Shown: positions 42,526 through 54,565, numbered from the stretch's first letter. The stretch is DNA of 64,000 bases from Thozetella sp. PMI_491 (GCA_021432635.1 MU270033.1:1-64000), one strand, 5' to 3'. A program made the numbers and translations. Notes: generated from the letters alone by a model not told the origin.

Positions 42526-44893
42526 TCAAAGAGACTCACCCTGCGAGTTGCTGCACGCAGGGCTACCGACAGAGCTAGTGCTTGCATACAGGCGCATGGC
42601 ACCATCAAGCCTTCTGTTATCGAGGCCTTCAGCTGTACTGGTCGCATCGATGGGCCAATCGGAGTGTATATGTTGGGCCAGTTCCTTCCGTCTCTCCTCT
42701 TCGTCTTCCTCCTCAATGCGAAAGAATGACGTCACGCCCCTGCTCTCCTGTGGCAGACGATCTCGGAGGAGCCAAAAGAACGCCTCAGCAAGAAGATAAC
42801 ATTTGGACTGGTCATGGAGCCCTTTGACGCAAAGGAGAGCTGTAGCCAGTTTGTCGGCACCTGGAGTGCTTGGCGAGGCGCCGCGCGAGAACTCGTCTAG
42901 GAAGATGCCACCGATCGAAGCGAGAAGGACAGCGACCGCATTGTCTAGATACTCGAAGCCATGGCGGCTATAGTAGAGCTGTACGATAGTGCCAATACAA
43001 GAAATAGCATCAGAGATTACAGTCTCCGGACTAGTTGAGGGCTGCCCCATCTCAAGCTCTATGGGCTTGATGAACCGGTAGGGCAGATACAGTTGAATCA
43101 AGGCAATATAGTAGTACAGGCTTGGATTTTCAGCTCATTCTGCCCATTTTAGGGACCTCTCGGTTGCGGCAGGCGGGAAAGATGTGCACTTACTGGAGCG
43201 ACAAATGCGAAGGGAGAATGGCCTGTTCGGCGGTTAACTGACTCGGCAGCGAGTCGTACCATTGCTGAAGGTCGCTGTGAAAACCCAGAGTCTGATTGAC
43301 GGAAAATTTGGCATTATTCTTCTCCATGCCGTACCTACAGAGTCCAATCCTATTGAGAATAGCGCGGATCCCTATATGGGCGCATGCTATCTGCCCGTGG
43401 CCGTAAGGAACTGGGCTCTCCACCATGGGATATTGCACCCATATTTCACCAAAGAAAGCCGAGGCTTCTTGGTACGACGGCAGCGGTAGTAATGGAGGTT
43501 CTGCCATGATTGACTCTCTCCGCAGATAAAACGTCTGTATGCTAATACTCAGGTTTAACAATCTGTAACCCCTGGGTCCGATAAACTTACCTTTGCCAGC
43601 TATACACGGCCCAGGCCGTGATGGTACAAACCGTCTTGCGGCAGCTGCTCGGGCCATCACCACTCATCGTGTTCACACCCATCTTGCGAATAAGATCCAC
43701 TGCTTGGGTTAGATAAGACAGGCCGATCTTGTCCATGCCGTTCAACGTGCACACCACGCTGATAAGGCGCCTGCCTGCACAGTGGTGAGCTGGGACTTGT
43801 TGTACTGAAGTTCCCACAGCCGCTTTGCTTCAGCAAGGAATTGGTAACCGAGGCTCTGTGGTTTCCAGTAGCTGGCACGATCCGTTGCTCTAGAAAGACC
43901 GTGCTATGCTCACGACATAGGTCAGCTCCCAAACCGGGTGCAGATTCCGTCCACGAGTCGAGGCGTTGACAGGAATATACGACTTACCCAGCCGCATGCG
44001 AGGATAGCATTGACGAGCAGAGACGAGCAGTAGCGTTTGCGGCCCGCAGCCATGTCCTGCAAGAACAAGTCCTTGTGAAAGAAGAAAGTTGACGGGAACT
44101 CGTGAATAAAGTAAGTCTCCAGGGTGGTCTGTACCAGCTCGTCCGAGTCGGTGACGTTGGTCCACATAGATGCCTTCACCGAGCCGATACGAGGTTCGAT
44201 GAGCTTTGCAAAGTGATAAGGCATTCGGTACATGTGTAGAAATGGGGTCAACCTCCCCGACCCTTCCGGGGGTAGGCTCGCGGGGGTAATCATGTAGCGG
44301 TAGAGATTTGAGTTAGCATACCGGTTTTCGACGGCACACATCCAAGAAGACTCGAATGGAAATGGAATTTGGTAACGGAAGTCTGCGGGGGGTCGCAGAT
44401 GGCTCTGCAGGAGGAGATCTCCATCCTTGACAAAGTTGACAATGGACCCGACGTCCTGGCCGGCCTTGAGACGTTGGATGATAGTGCCCACGTCTCTGGC
44501 TGGTCTTTCCCGTAGCAGGTCGATCAGCTCGTTTTGCACGCTAATATCGTCGCGCAGCTGGGAGATCTTGCGATTGACCGCTTGCGAACGAGTTTCATCT
44601 GTAGCGGTCTCGAATTGGCAATCGGTGCCATGGCGTCCGCACGCGCCGCACATCGGTCGTAGTCCATCGCACTGCAAATGTGAGTTAGCTATTTCTTGCT
44701 GAAGAATAGAGGCGGGAAGAAAGTAGTGTAATGCTTTTGACTTTCTGTTGCGGCATGCGCTGCATGCGACGCCAATCCGACCTTTGGCTGGTCTGATTTG
44801 CGGCGTAGTTGAGATCCCCGATTCACGAGGCGATACACGCGGCAGCAATGGCCGAAGGGTCTGTGAAGTAGGTTCTTCGACAGGTTCCGTCAT
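42526..44893 (-). pseudogene. Zn2Cys6 transcription factor with a GC-AG intron and one apparent frame break
   Basis: Exons 44893-44735, 44671-43988, 43903-43591, 43541-43194 and 43120-42526 are defined by readable splice sites. The zinc cluster is CSACRNRKSK joined to CDGLRPMCGACGRHGTDC, with all six Cys in correct spacing only after removing a 63-nt segment that begins GC, not GT. That segment has a CTAAC branch site and a TTTGCAG acceptor. The middle domain is the fungal regulatory domain (YFIHEFPSTFFFHKDLFLQD, YWKPQSLGYQFLAEAKRLWE, LISVVCTLNGMDKIGLSY, YGEIW-like FFGEIWVQYP). The exon sum is 2099 nt, one base short. The text shifts near 43771 between QLTTVQAGAL and ISVVCTLNGMDK. So either the gene lost a base recently or the assembly did. 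The layout is that of the nitrate-type C6 regulators, but the target is unknown. Confidence 0.78.
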
Positions 44894-45586
44894 TAGGAGA
44901 AAGTTAGCGTAGTAGATCCCTCCATTGGAATCCTAGATGGTGGGTGCAGCAAGGGAAGAAAGCCTTGTGACCCAGGTAGATTTAGTAACGATACCAGCGA
45001 ATAGGCTAGGACTGCATGATCAGACGCCCGATGCCGGAAAATATGTAACAATGACGATACAAAGACGATACAATAAACGCCGCCCCAAGGCGAAATATTG
45101 TCCCTATTCTACACACCGCCCCATTATTACCACATAACCCGTCATATATCCGTCATCGACATCTTTCAGCTCGATGACTAACAGGTGTACTCTAGGTAGT
45201 ACGACTCGGCGTATCTTAGTCCAGTCCCCCTGTGTTTTCTGCGTAGATCAGCGAGAAAGGACATGTCACTCGGCCCCTATCTACCGACATACGTTAGTAA
45301 CCGTTGGTGTAGCCAAGGGACTCCACTGTGTGGGAGGAAGGATGATCAGGGCCATTTAGCGCTGTCCTTTGGCTCGGCATGTTACCGAGGGTGCGACTGT
45401 CGTGATTTGCTCATGGGCAGCCGCCCACAAACCCTGGAAGCTGACGAGCACGTGAGAGGACCCCTGTACAATGAAATGGTTGCATCCCGCAGCGGTAAGC
45501 ACCAGGTACAACCCAAGACAAAACTCGCGGTTGAGATAAATTTAGTCCTAGACTGAGACACCTAGCACTACTGCGGCTCTTCTCCG
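44894..45586. other. Divergent promoter region
   Basis: It lies between the Zn2Cys6 gene (minus) and the F-box gene (plus). Frames near 45263-45556 are short and unrecognised. Confidence 0.45.
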
Positions 45587-47278
45587 ATGGCCCGATCGCC
45601 ACAATATGGGGTCGGTTACCAGCCCAGGGTTCGCCAGGCTTCAAAATACGACGAACCCTCAGCCTCGTCCACGCCAGACCTCCTGCTCAAACTTCCGACC
45701 GAGGTTCTCCAGCACATAGCCACCTTTCTTTGCGACTTTCGGGCCTCATATGCCCTTTACCGGACCTGCAAGACACTGCAGCGCGCAATAGCACGGACGG
45801 TGTACTCTGACATCAGCTTCCACGGGTGGCCGCAGTTCCCTGTCGGCCTCTACCTAACGCATGCTCGACTGCGGGCTTTGTGCGTTCATGTATTAAAGAA
45901 CCCCGACCATGCCGCCGAGGTAAAAAACCTCTCCTTGTCCACCGAGTTCGGCAGTACATACGAACTAGACCCTCCCGTGGACGAGGATAATCCGCCGACA
46001 TGGCTTCTCGATGTGGACGAAACACTACTTTTGGCCGCCGAAGCGCAAGCGAGAGATGTAGACGAGAAGCGCGTGTGGCACTCGGCCCTTCGGCGCCTCG
46101 AGGACGAATGTCTCAACGCTGATCCTGTGATGGCTCTACTGCTCCCTTCTTTGCCCAACCTAGAGCGGGTATTCTTCCGGATGCCCAAATGGGCCCCTTT
46201 TCTGGAGAGAATGCTTGACCGTGCTAATGAGGACAACTCCCGGCCAAGTCGGCTTGCGAAAGGGGATTCGCGCGTCTTGAGTAATTTACGCGAAGTAGTG
46301 CTCATCTATCGCGGAGACCGGCTGGGAATGAGCCCCAACCTCTTCACACGCTTCATCCGTCTGCCTAGCGTCCGATGCATGCGCGCGTATTACATGGGGA
46401 CCGCGGACGCAGCGTGGGGGGGCGGCGACCTGCAGATGGAGAAAGTCCCGCCAGGCAGTTCCGCCTGCGAAAGCCTTGAAATAGTAGATTCCAGGCTTAG
46501 CGACAACGATTTGCACATTATACTTGCGGCGTGCCGCAATCTCAAGATTTTAAGGTACCAGCTCTCCTGGGGTTACCTGTCATGGTCCTCTCCGACCGTG
46601 TCGTCTCTTCAGGCCTCTCTACGCCTGCACGTTGCGTCGCTGGAGCAGCTCTGGCTGGACTTGAACGAGAGGGTAGCCGTCGAGATAGACGACATCCTAT
46701 ACACCCCGATGCGCTTTGGCGACTTCAAGAAGCTGCGCCATTTGAAGATCAACCCTGCGTTTCTCCTAACCAAGGATGAACTACAGGGGGAGCGCGATTA
46801 CCGGTCCAAAGACGGGGATGCGGCCGGGGTTCCTTTCGCCATCCGCATCTTGAACGCCATCCCTGCAAGCCTCCAGAGGCTCTACTTCACGAACCTATCC
46901 ACCGGCCTCCGTACTATTACGGAGGGTTGCATACAGCTGCTGCAGGGGTGTAAGTCTACGCATCCTGCGCTCCAGGAGCTTACCTTCGAGCTCGCTTGCA
47001 ATCCCGACAACCCGGAAGACAAATTTCTTACTGCCCCTGTGGCACGGGAGCTTTTTCTTCCCGTTCAGGTGGCGGCACAAACCAGCGGTGTAGACTTCGT
47101 CGTGCGCAAACCCGAAAATAACGAGGCCTACGTCCTGTACACCAGGGTCGGCTCGAGATGGGGAATGGACGGGACTTGCGAAGTCCCCGAGCTGGCGACA
47201 GACAGAGAAAAGCAGAACAAGAGACAATTCCCTCCTGTATGGGACCCATTCAGGGCCCTTACTAATAATAAAGCCTAG
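45587..47278 (+). CDS. F-box protein with leucine-rich-repeat-like region
   Basis: One exon of 563 residues. The F-box is near residues 30-75 (LLKLPTEVLQHIATFLCDFR, ALYRTCKTLQRAIARTVYSD). It binds Skp1 in known cases and brings substrates to an SCF ubiquitin ligase. The rest has irregular Leu-rich segments (LPSLPNLERVFFRMPKW, LSNLREVVLIYRGDRL, LHIILAACRNLKILRY, ASLEQLWLDLNERV, FKKLRHLKINPAF) that resemble degenerate LRRs and would serve as a substrate-binding face. Substrate unknown. This is one of the large, fast-changing fungal F-box families. No signal peptide or membrane helix. Confidence 0.85.
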   Translation: MARSPQYGVGYQPRVRQASKYDEPSASSTPDLLLKLPTEVLQHIATFLCDFRASYALYRTCKTLQRAIARTVYSDISFHGWPQFPVGLYLTHARLRALCVHVLKNPDHAAEVKNLSLSTEFGSTYELDPPVDEDNPPTWLLDVDETLLLAAEAQARDVDEKRVWHSALRRLEDECLNADPVMALLLPSLPNLERVFFRMPKWAPFLERMLDRANEDNSRPSRLAKGDSRVLSNLREVVLIYRGDRLGMSPNLFTRFIRLPSVRCMRAYYMGTADAAWGGGDLQMEKVPPGSSACESLEIVDSRLSDNDLHIILAACRNLKILRYQLSWGYLSWSSPTVSSLQASLRLHVASLEQLWLDLNERVAVEIDDILYTPMRFGDFKKLRHLKINPAFLLTKDELQGERDYRSKDGDAAGVPFAIRILNAIPASLQRLYFTNLSTGLRTITEGCIQLLQGCKSTHPALQELTFELACNPDNPEDKFLTAPVARELFLPVQVAAQTSGVDFVVRKPENNEAYVLYTRVGSRWGMDGTCEVPELATDREKQNKRQFPPVWDPFRALTNNKA

Positions 47279-47960
47279 AGATACCCCGAGTACGGTGTAT
47301 CATTTCTGTAGGGTCGACCCCATCGCCCGGGTTGTACTATATGTTGCTACCGCGTAAACCTGTCTCCACAGCCAAGATGGGTGCTTAGTCGCCATGTCGT
47401 ATTACTCGAGCTCGACTGTCTTCCGCTGCCGTGTTTCCTCTGTCCTGCGCCAGATCTCGCACCATCTGGCATGCGGCCCAACTTTATCTAGCATTCTGTC
47501 CCGGCGGCTTCCAGGTCACTGGCAGTGTTCAAGGACGCATTGGACTTCCGGCCCGCTCGGCTCTTCGGGCGGCTGCTTGGCAATGTATGGTCCAGCCAAC
47601 GGGTATGACTCGGGGCCACTTATGCTTATCGGAGTGGATCCAGTGATAGAAAGAAAGCAAATTGTCGCCACAAGCCATCAAGTGATGCGCTTGTCCAGAT
47701 ATCCGCTTGGAAGCCTGCTATCCGCGATATCTGAGATACGAAAGTACCTGCTTGGCTAGGCAAGGCTTCCGGAACCGGAATATGCATCGCTTGAGGCCTC
47801 GTTCTTGGGGCGGGCCGACTCAGCAGCCCCGAACCCACCTTGACCGCCGGGTTTCTGGAAAACAAGAGATCGGTCATAAAGTCGTGGTCAGGGATCCCTC
47901 GGCGACTAAAGCAGGAGGGGGGAAAAGGTTGTATACTCTCGCTAAGTTAGTCCTCCGGTA

Positions 47961-47981
47961 CCCGCCCCTCCTTCGGGCGGG
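47961..47981. repeat. Short GC-rich inverted repeat
   Basis: CCCGCCC and GGGCGGG flank a 7-nt loop, a perfect 7-bp stem outside genes. Confidence 0.4.
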
Positions 47982-48908
47982 ACGTATCGCCCGGTTCACA
48001 CCCAAAAAGTTCCCCCTCCCTATAACTGAGAGGCAAAAAGGAGCCTCACGGACGTCGTGCCAAGACTGTGCCGACGCCCGCTCATCCTTGGTTGCGGAGA
48101 CGAAATGCCGTTGCTTACAAAGGCCCCTGCCTGCTACCCCATCGCATAACTCTAATCAATTGCCTCTGGAGCACCGCAATGGATCGCGTAGGTCAGGCAT
48201 TAGGCACCGGAAAAAGAAGAAAAAAAACGTGCATTTGCTAGGGCGCCTTCATGAGGTAGCAAGCAGCCACCATTGCGAAAGGGCGGTCGGAGATAAGAAA
48301 CAAGCAGACTCAGGCGGCATCACAGGAGTTGTAACAACCGTCTAAGCACAACTAAGCAGCTCTAAGCGCAGGGCAAAGCTTGGGTCCAGCCGATCCATGC
48401 AAGGTTTGTGCAAGACAATATAGTACTTGGGAGTCGCGCATTGGCCAGGATCTGCGCCGTGCAGACCTGCTGCACCCGCCATTGGATAGGAGTGCTCCCC
48501 GCCTCGGTCGTGATCTAAACAGGATACTACCGCATTACTAAGGGCCCTTGCCCCAAGATGCGTTGGCGGTGGAGATGATGAACCATTAGTCACCGACACG
48601 AGAGGCTTACTTACACCCTGCTCCTTTTGTTTACTTGGTTGCCCTGTTCGCCTAGCGCCGCCCCTGCAGTGCTCTCATTTGGCGCTCCCGGCTGCCTGCC
48701 TCGCCGCCCGCTCAATACCTGATCCAGATCACGATGTTACACTGCTCTAGTGGCGGGCCGGCCAAACATGACTCGGGATTTCCTGGGCGCCGGGACACGG
48801 GCTTTGTAGGAGGGACAAGATTGACCCGTGTCGAGGCCATTCAGGCCAAGCATGCCGTCCGCGGGGCCGAAGTCGCCTTCCACCATCGAGAGATTATCCA
48901 TCACGGGC

Positions 48909-48914
48909 TATAAG
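48909..48914 (+). promoter_or_regulatory. TATA-like element of the isochorismatase gene
   Basis: A TATAAG element about 130 bp before the ATG at 49040. Confidence 0.35.
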
Positions 48915-49039
48915 TATCGCCCTCGAAGCCAGCCGTTAGGATGTGTCTCTTGCTCCTCACCACGCCACCACTAGACCCAAGGAACTCCTGAGACACTAAG
49001 ACCTCAGCCTCGACCTTGCTCAATCGCAAAGCAATCAAG

Positions 49040-50108
49040 ATGAAGTTCTCCCTGGCGTCTGTGCTGTCCGCGGCCCTCCTGGCTGCCGCTCCAGCTGCTG
49101 CGGTCTTCCGCGCCGACAAAGGCAAGTCCTGCTACTCCAAGGTCAAAGGAAGGTGTAGCTCACTAACACCATGAAGCCGTTCCTTGGGAGCGCCTGGACA
49201 AGAACGACTCCCTCCTCATCGTCCTGGACATCCAGGAGGGTCTGTTCTCGCTAGCCCGCGACTGGGACCCGACCGTGTACAAGCACAACATCCTTGCCCA
49301 CGGCGCCATCGCTCAGGCGTTCGACCTCCCCGTCATTCTTTCGACCTCGGCCGAGCAGGGTATGCATCTACAAGATGGTTTTCTATGGAGCCCCGGCCCG
49401 TGCTAACCCGTCCCAGGCCCGAACGGACGCCTATTCTCCGAGTTCAAGGATATGTTCCCCAACGCTCCCTACATTGCTGTATGTTTCTCGCTGAATATAT
49501 CACATCGGAGGGTCCGCTAATCTCATTCCAACAGAGGCAAGGCGAAGTGGATGCTTGGGACAACGAGGACTTCCGCAACGCCGTCGTCGCTGCCAACAAG
49601 TCCCAGATCATCGTCGCCGGTATCACTACTGACGTCTGTATGTTTTAACTATCCCAACAGCTGTTGTTGCTATTACTAAACTTGATTAGGCACCATGTTC
49701 CTTGCTCTGTCCCTCCGTGCCGAGGGCTACTCGGTCTGGGCTAACGTGGAGGCCTCGGTATGTGACGCCGTCACCATGTTTCCTACCCGCGGCCACTAAT
49801 TAGCTCGCAGGGAACCACCACTGAATTCATTCGGGACATCGCGAATGCTCGCATGCTTCAGGCTGGAGTCCAGTAAGCTACCCTCGCTCCCCGCTTTACC
49901 TACGAATATCCACTAACTACGCAGACTTTCATCCTTCTTCATCATTGCTACCGATCTCATGAGGGACTGGCGTGCCAAGCCCGGTGCCGTTGAGCTCTTG
50001 GACTGGTACGACAAGTGGTACCCTGCCTATGGTGCTATCACGAGGTCCCACCTGAACGCCGTCCAAAACGGAACAGTCCTTGATGGTGAGGAAAAGGTTC
50101 CTCTCTAA
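49040..50108 (+). CDS. Secreted YcaC-like isochorismatase-family hydrolase
   Basis: Seven exons (49040-49121, 49177-49359, 49417-49478, 49535-49637, 49690-49757, 49811-49872, 49925-50108) total 744 nt, 247 residues. A clear signal peptide (MKFSLASVLSAALLAAAPAA) precedes the enzyme fold. The catalytic Asp is in IVLDIQEG (Asp45) and the nucleophile Cys in ITTDVCT (Cys144). YcaC-type marks are NAPYIARQGEVDAWDNEDF and EASGTTTEFIRD; Arg110 may take the place of the usual Lys. The first intron has a GCAAGT donor, a well-known minor GC-AG type, with a CTAAC branch. Members hydrolyse isochorismate or amides such as nicotinamide, and the substrate of the YcaC group is unclear. A secreted form would act on host- or medium-derived small molecules. 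Confidence 0.92.
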
Positions 50109-50840
50109 GAGGACGGCTGTAGGGTGCTTGTGGAACAGAGGTCGGGGTGCAAAGTATAGCGTCTTGTAACGCTCGAGTTCTATTCGGACACCTTTGAATA
50201 GCTCCATATCCTTCCCGTAACTGAATACACCGCCTACGTATAATCCATCGTCTTACCATTCCGTCATTGCCGTTGAGAATATTGTTGCTTTTCACTTTCA
50301 ATAATGTCAAGCCTAATAGCATTTCTGACGTAAACTAAGGCCTGGTGAGGCTATTATGGGATTAGTGCGGGTTGATCAAAATGCAGATGCTATGCGGCGA
50401 TCCGGTCTGAGATTCTAGTTGCACTGCAACTTTAGCGTTTACTGAACTAATACCACACCCGTTTAGCCACTTTCACTTCAAATTTTACTCTTATAGGCCT
50501 TGAGCCACAACCACGGCCACTGCCCCTGTGTCGGGTTACTGCCGCAAATAACAACCCCGAGCCAGCTAGTTTTAGCAGCCCCAACATCAGGTTTAGAGAT
50601 TCGCTTGTATGTGTTACACTAAGTATAGGACAAGACGTCTTAGATTCCCTGACGGTATAGTGAATGCGGAGGCTGAATACATTGCTCGCACTTGGAAGGC
50701 TATTCAACTGCGAGTGGACAAATAGCATGCAGTTAGCTGCAGCTATTTATGAAGGCTAGCTACACGAAACAACCTGTTCGTGGAATGTAAGATGATACAG
50801 CCTAACATGGAGCACAACGAAGCCACCATATAGTCCTTAT
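50109..50840. other. Convergent 3' region
   Basis: It lies between two convergent genes. No gene or notable repeat was seen. Confidence 0.4.
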
Positions 50841-51519
50841 TTAGTTCTTGCAAGTCTGCCACTGCAGGTAGTGGATCTGGGTGAACTTGAGATCGGTGGA
50901 GTCAACCTAGAAACGAAGTTAATTACCAGTCCCTGCTCAGGAGCCGGGGGGAACGTACCGTAAGAAGAGCCGGCTTGGTGGCATCCGGAGGCGACAGGCG
51001 CACCTCCGAGTTGATGTTCAGCAACCCCTCCTGACCACATGGTGACCAGACTGTGCTCTCGACGCCGAACTGGTCGGTCTTGATGTAGTTGTCGTCAAAG
51101 GGACCCTTGAGGGTCGTCGTGCTCGAGATCTGCTTGGAGTCGCCCGAGAAGTAGTAAGTGGCCTTGCAGGTGCCGGTGTCACCCGACGGGATCTGGGCGT
51201 AGCCGCGGTAGTCGGCCTTGAAGACGGAGAACTGCCAGCCGGAGGGGTACTTGATCTTGACGTTGAGCTGACAGTTCTTGCGGTAGTTGGACGCCGAGAT
51301 GCCCGAGCCGGCCTGCGCGACGAAGCTGTCGTATAGCAGCGTGACGGTGGTCAAGTCGGTCGAGATCTGCCCAGCTACGGAGCCAGCGGGGCATCCGGAT
51401 CCGGCATAAGCGATGCCTCCAATGCTCACGTCATGGCCGGATGGGGCACCATCGGGCTGGAAGTATCCGGGGCGGGCCGCCGCAATGGTGGCGAGCAGGG
51501 CAACAGCGGTGAAGAGCAT
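50841..51519 (-). CDS. Secreted DUF4360-like protein
   Basis: Two exons (51519-50959 and 50906-50841) total 627 nt, 208 residues. The signal peptide is MLFTAVALLATIAAARPG. The body has GSGCPAGSVAGQISTDLTTV, TLLYDSFVAQAGSGI, RKNCQLNVKIKYPSGWQFSV, SVFKADYRGYAQIPSG and WSPCGQEGLLNINSEVRL, the pattern of DUF4360, a secreted fungal beta-rich family with conserved Cys pairs. The second exon gives the short end QWQTCKN. Function is unknown. Such proteins are often among small secreted products of plant-associated fungi. Splice site GTACGT...TAG. Confidence 0.85.
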
Positions 51520-53275
51520 GATTGCTGAGATTGTAGCTTCTATCTTGGGATAAGCGGCTAGAGAATTGGCTTGGGATGTGTTTCCAGCTCAAGTTGTAGA
51601 GAGACAATCGTCTCCTTTATACTAATCGAGTGCGCCGAGGTGCAGGGGTTCTCTCAGAGATCAGACGACCTGGTTGGATCGGCTCCTATTCTCGGCGTCA
51701 CCAAGATACCAATATGCACGCATAGTGTGCCTCCTCTCGATACTACCCTCCTGCCTCGTACCTGGGTTAGAGATCGGATGGCCCTTTTCCAGATCCGCAA
51801 TGCATGTCTTTACATTGGAGCATCCCAGAGTTCGCGCCTTACCTGCTGTCCTATGCAGGCTACAAGAGCTCCCGCATCACGCTATGCCCAAGGAGCTAGC
51901 ATTCCACCACAAGCATTAAGCGTATTAAGGTATATTAGCCAGGCCCCAGCCGGGAGGACCTGGTACTTCGGGGGCAATATCGAGCGCTAGCCTCACGTTA
52001 TTTTTGGAAGCGCCAAATGATGGCTACGACCCTAACCACCAAGCCCGGCGCATGTGTGGCTGACCGTGTTGATTGAAGTTCCTAGGACATAGGAAACGGT
52101 GTCTATGGTTCTTGGCGACTTCCCACCGTCGGCCCAGAACTCGTTTCGCAATCTAAACCGGGGAACATGTGACAACCGCCGACTACACCAATCCGACCGC
52201 GGACCCCGACCATGACACGACATGCTCCTTCGAATGAAGCAATATGGACCCATGCCATGCGCGCACAAATCAAGGATGACCGCATGCAGGCCAAGCTTCT
52301 GGAGATCCCGATTGCGCTGCGTCGTGCGTCTTCCGGCGGCCACGAAACCGGGGCTGGGGACGGCAGAGCGCGAGCAACAAGAACAGGCTAAAACAGACGA
52401 AATTTAGCTACGGCGAGCTGACTTCGTAGCGAACCCAATGGCCACGATCGTTCGAGCAGTAGAAATTGGGAATGCAGGGTCTTTTGTCCTTGTCGGATAC
52501 GGGGGACTTGCCACCGCTCGTGGAGCCCTCACGCCGAGCTGCTTGGCCCCTCTGAGCCCCTAAGGAACTCGCCTGCCAATGACCTCACTCGGTTCTATAC
52601 CTGAGCATCTCGTGCACCCGAATGGGTCATTGCTCCGCAGTCCTTCGGCCTAGGTCCTCTCCCGGCGAAATCTCGCTGCGTGCCACCGCAGCATCGGCTC
52701 CCGTGCCCCAGCCGCTTGTCGGCTCGCGAGAGGCACACCCGGCGGCGCAAATCTGGATCACCTAACACTGTGGAGTAGCCGGGCTTTCGGGTCAGCGACA
52801 TCCATTTACTGGGCGAAGGCTATTGACCGCACTCTAGTCGCCCCATGGGGCAGTACTCGGCATTCTCCGCAAACCGAGCGTGTAGGTAAGGTACTTCACA
52901 AACGAACGGGGTAGAACCATCGTGGGGCTCCGGAACGAGTCCTCCCGCCAAGGAATTCTCTGGGAAGTTTAGAGAATGGGTAGAGGACCTTGATACAGTC
53001 CATAGAATGTCGGGAATGCGCCATGACTACACATGGCGCTTTTGGTAGGCGGTTTTGGCCGCCTCGCCTGTCAGCTTGCTCCGGCTCATTTGTACATCAC
53101 ACGCGCCTCCCGGCGCAGGCGGGCTCATCATTTGCAGCAGATCCGCAGGTCCTTGAGGAGCACACCAAGGCAATGGCCAACTCGGGCGGCGAATTTCCGC
53201 CAACTTTTTGAACATCCATATAGCTATCTCGTTAACGGGCGAACCGAGCAAGCGATGCTTCCCATCCTATGTTGC
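51520..53275. other. Long intergenic region
   Basis: Frames of 60-140 codons overlap on both strands without recognisable domains. No gene is supported. Confidence 0.4.
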
Positions 53276-54565
53276 TCACCACACCATGATCGGCTTTACG
53301 ACGCTGCCCGCGCCCATTACCTTCACCGCGCTCGCGAAGTCCTGGAAATCGAAGAACTGCACCAACTTCTCGATGGGGAACTTGCCGTCCTTCCACCACT
53401 GAATGAGCTGAGGTATGTACTCGCTCGTGCGCGCGTGGCCCTGGACCGCTCCGAAGTACTGCTTCCCGCTCACCATGAAGCTCTGCATGTGAAGGGACAG
53501 GTGCGCGGTCGGCATACCCGTGCCAACCTGAATGATCTTGGCTAGGTAGCGCGTGTACTCGACCTGTGCAGCGACTAGCGGCGGGTGGGCGCTCGTGTCG
53601 ATGGAGATGGTCGGCCCAAGACCATCGGCTGCCTCCCGGACCGCAGCTACGAGCTCAGGCATGGTCATCTCGGATGTGTTGATGACATGTGTCGCTCCGA
53701 GGCTCTTGGCAAGGTCAAGCCGCGCCTGGATCCTGTCGATCCCAATGATTGCCTTGCACCCCTGGTTCTTCGCTGCCTGTTCCCTCGTAGAGTATAGTTA
53801 GCGGCGCCGGTGGTATGCCGAAGAAATGTTTAGGGCCATGGAAGCGTACCATAACTGCGGCTAGGCCAACGCCACCCATGCCCACAATGGCGACGGAATC
53901 GTCCTCGCCTGCTTTGGCGACGTTGACGACCGTCCCGCTACCCGTCTGCAACCCGCAACCAAGTGGTGCCAGAAGCTTCAAGTCCTCCCGCGAAAGATCT
54001 AAACCCTTAACGTTGACTACCGACTTGGAGCTCACAATGGTGTGCTTCGCGAAGCTCGATTGGCCGAAGAAGCGGCCGCCGATGGAGGTGCCATCCGAGC
54101 CTGTGAAGGCAGGCTCACCCATGAAGTTTATCTCGAAGAAGGTCGTGCAGTGCGAAGGCGGCCCAGTCTTGCAGACGTGGCACTCGCCGCAGTAGGAGAA
54201 AGACAGCAGCACGGGGTCGCCGGGCTGCACACCCGTCACAGCAGACCCGACCTGCACAGCATAGCCCGAGCCTACATACGCCGCATCAGCGTCTATCATT
54301 CGCACTGGATCCCGAGAAACCGGGCTGCTTCACCTTCGTGGCCCAGGACACGGGGATAGTAGACGCCGGGAACCCCCTCTTTGTCGGGCGTGTCTCCGCA
54401 GTGGAGGTCGGTGTGGCAGATGCCCGAAGCCACCAGCTCCACGACAACCTCGTCAGGTTTGATTTCACGGAGTGTCACATCTTCCATCTTCCATCGTCCG
54501 TCGGAGAACGGACCCCGACAGACCAGGGCCTGCGATGTAATCGTGGTGCCTCCCTCGGACGTCAT
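53276..54565 (-). CDS. Zinc-dependent alcohol dehydrogenase (aryl-alcohol type)
   Basis: Exons 54565-54334, 54271-53850 and 53776-53276 total 1155 nt, 384 residues, from MTSEGGTTITSQALVCRGPF. The catalytic zinc side is GICHTDLHC and PRVLGHEG. The structural-zinc Cys set is CGECHVCKTGPPSHC (Cys105, 108, 111 and 119). The nucleotide-binding turn is VAIVGMGGVGLAAVM. It is a medium-chain dehydrogenase, the type that oxidises aryl or benzyl alcohols, or reduces the aldehydes, using NAD(P). No signal peptide is present. The intron sites are GTGAAG...GTAG and GTACGC...ACAG. A divergent NmrA-like gene starts 1.5 kb away, possibly a redox sensor, though this is only position. Confidence 0.92.

Larger units (their letters stand above)
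47279..49039. other. Long intergenic region
   Basis: A 212-codon frame at 47707-48345 is rich in basic residues and has no recognisable domain. A GC-rich hairpin lies at 47961-47981. No gene is supported. Confidence 0.4.

Noticed and set aside
47707-48345. A 212-codon plus-strand frame
   Set aside because: Basic and unstructured, without a domain, signal peptide or splice support.
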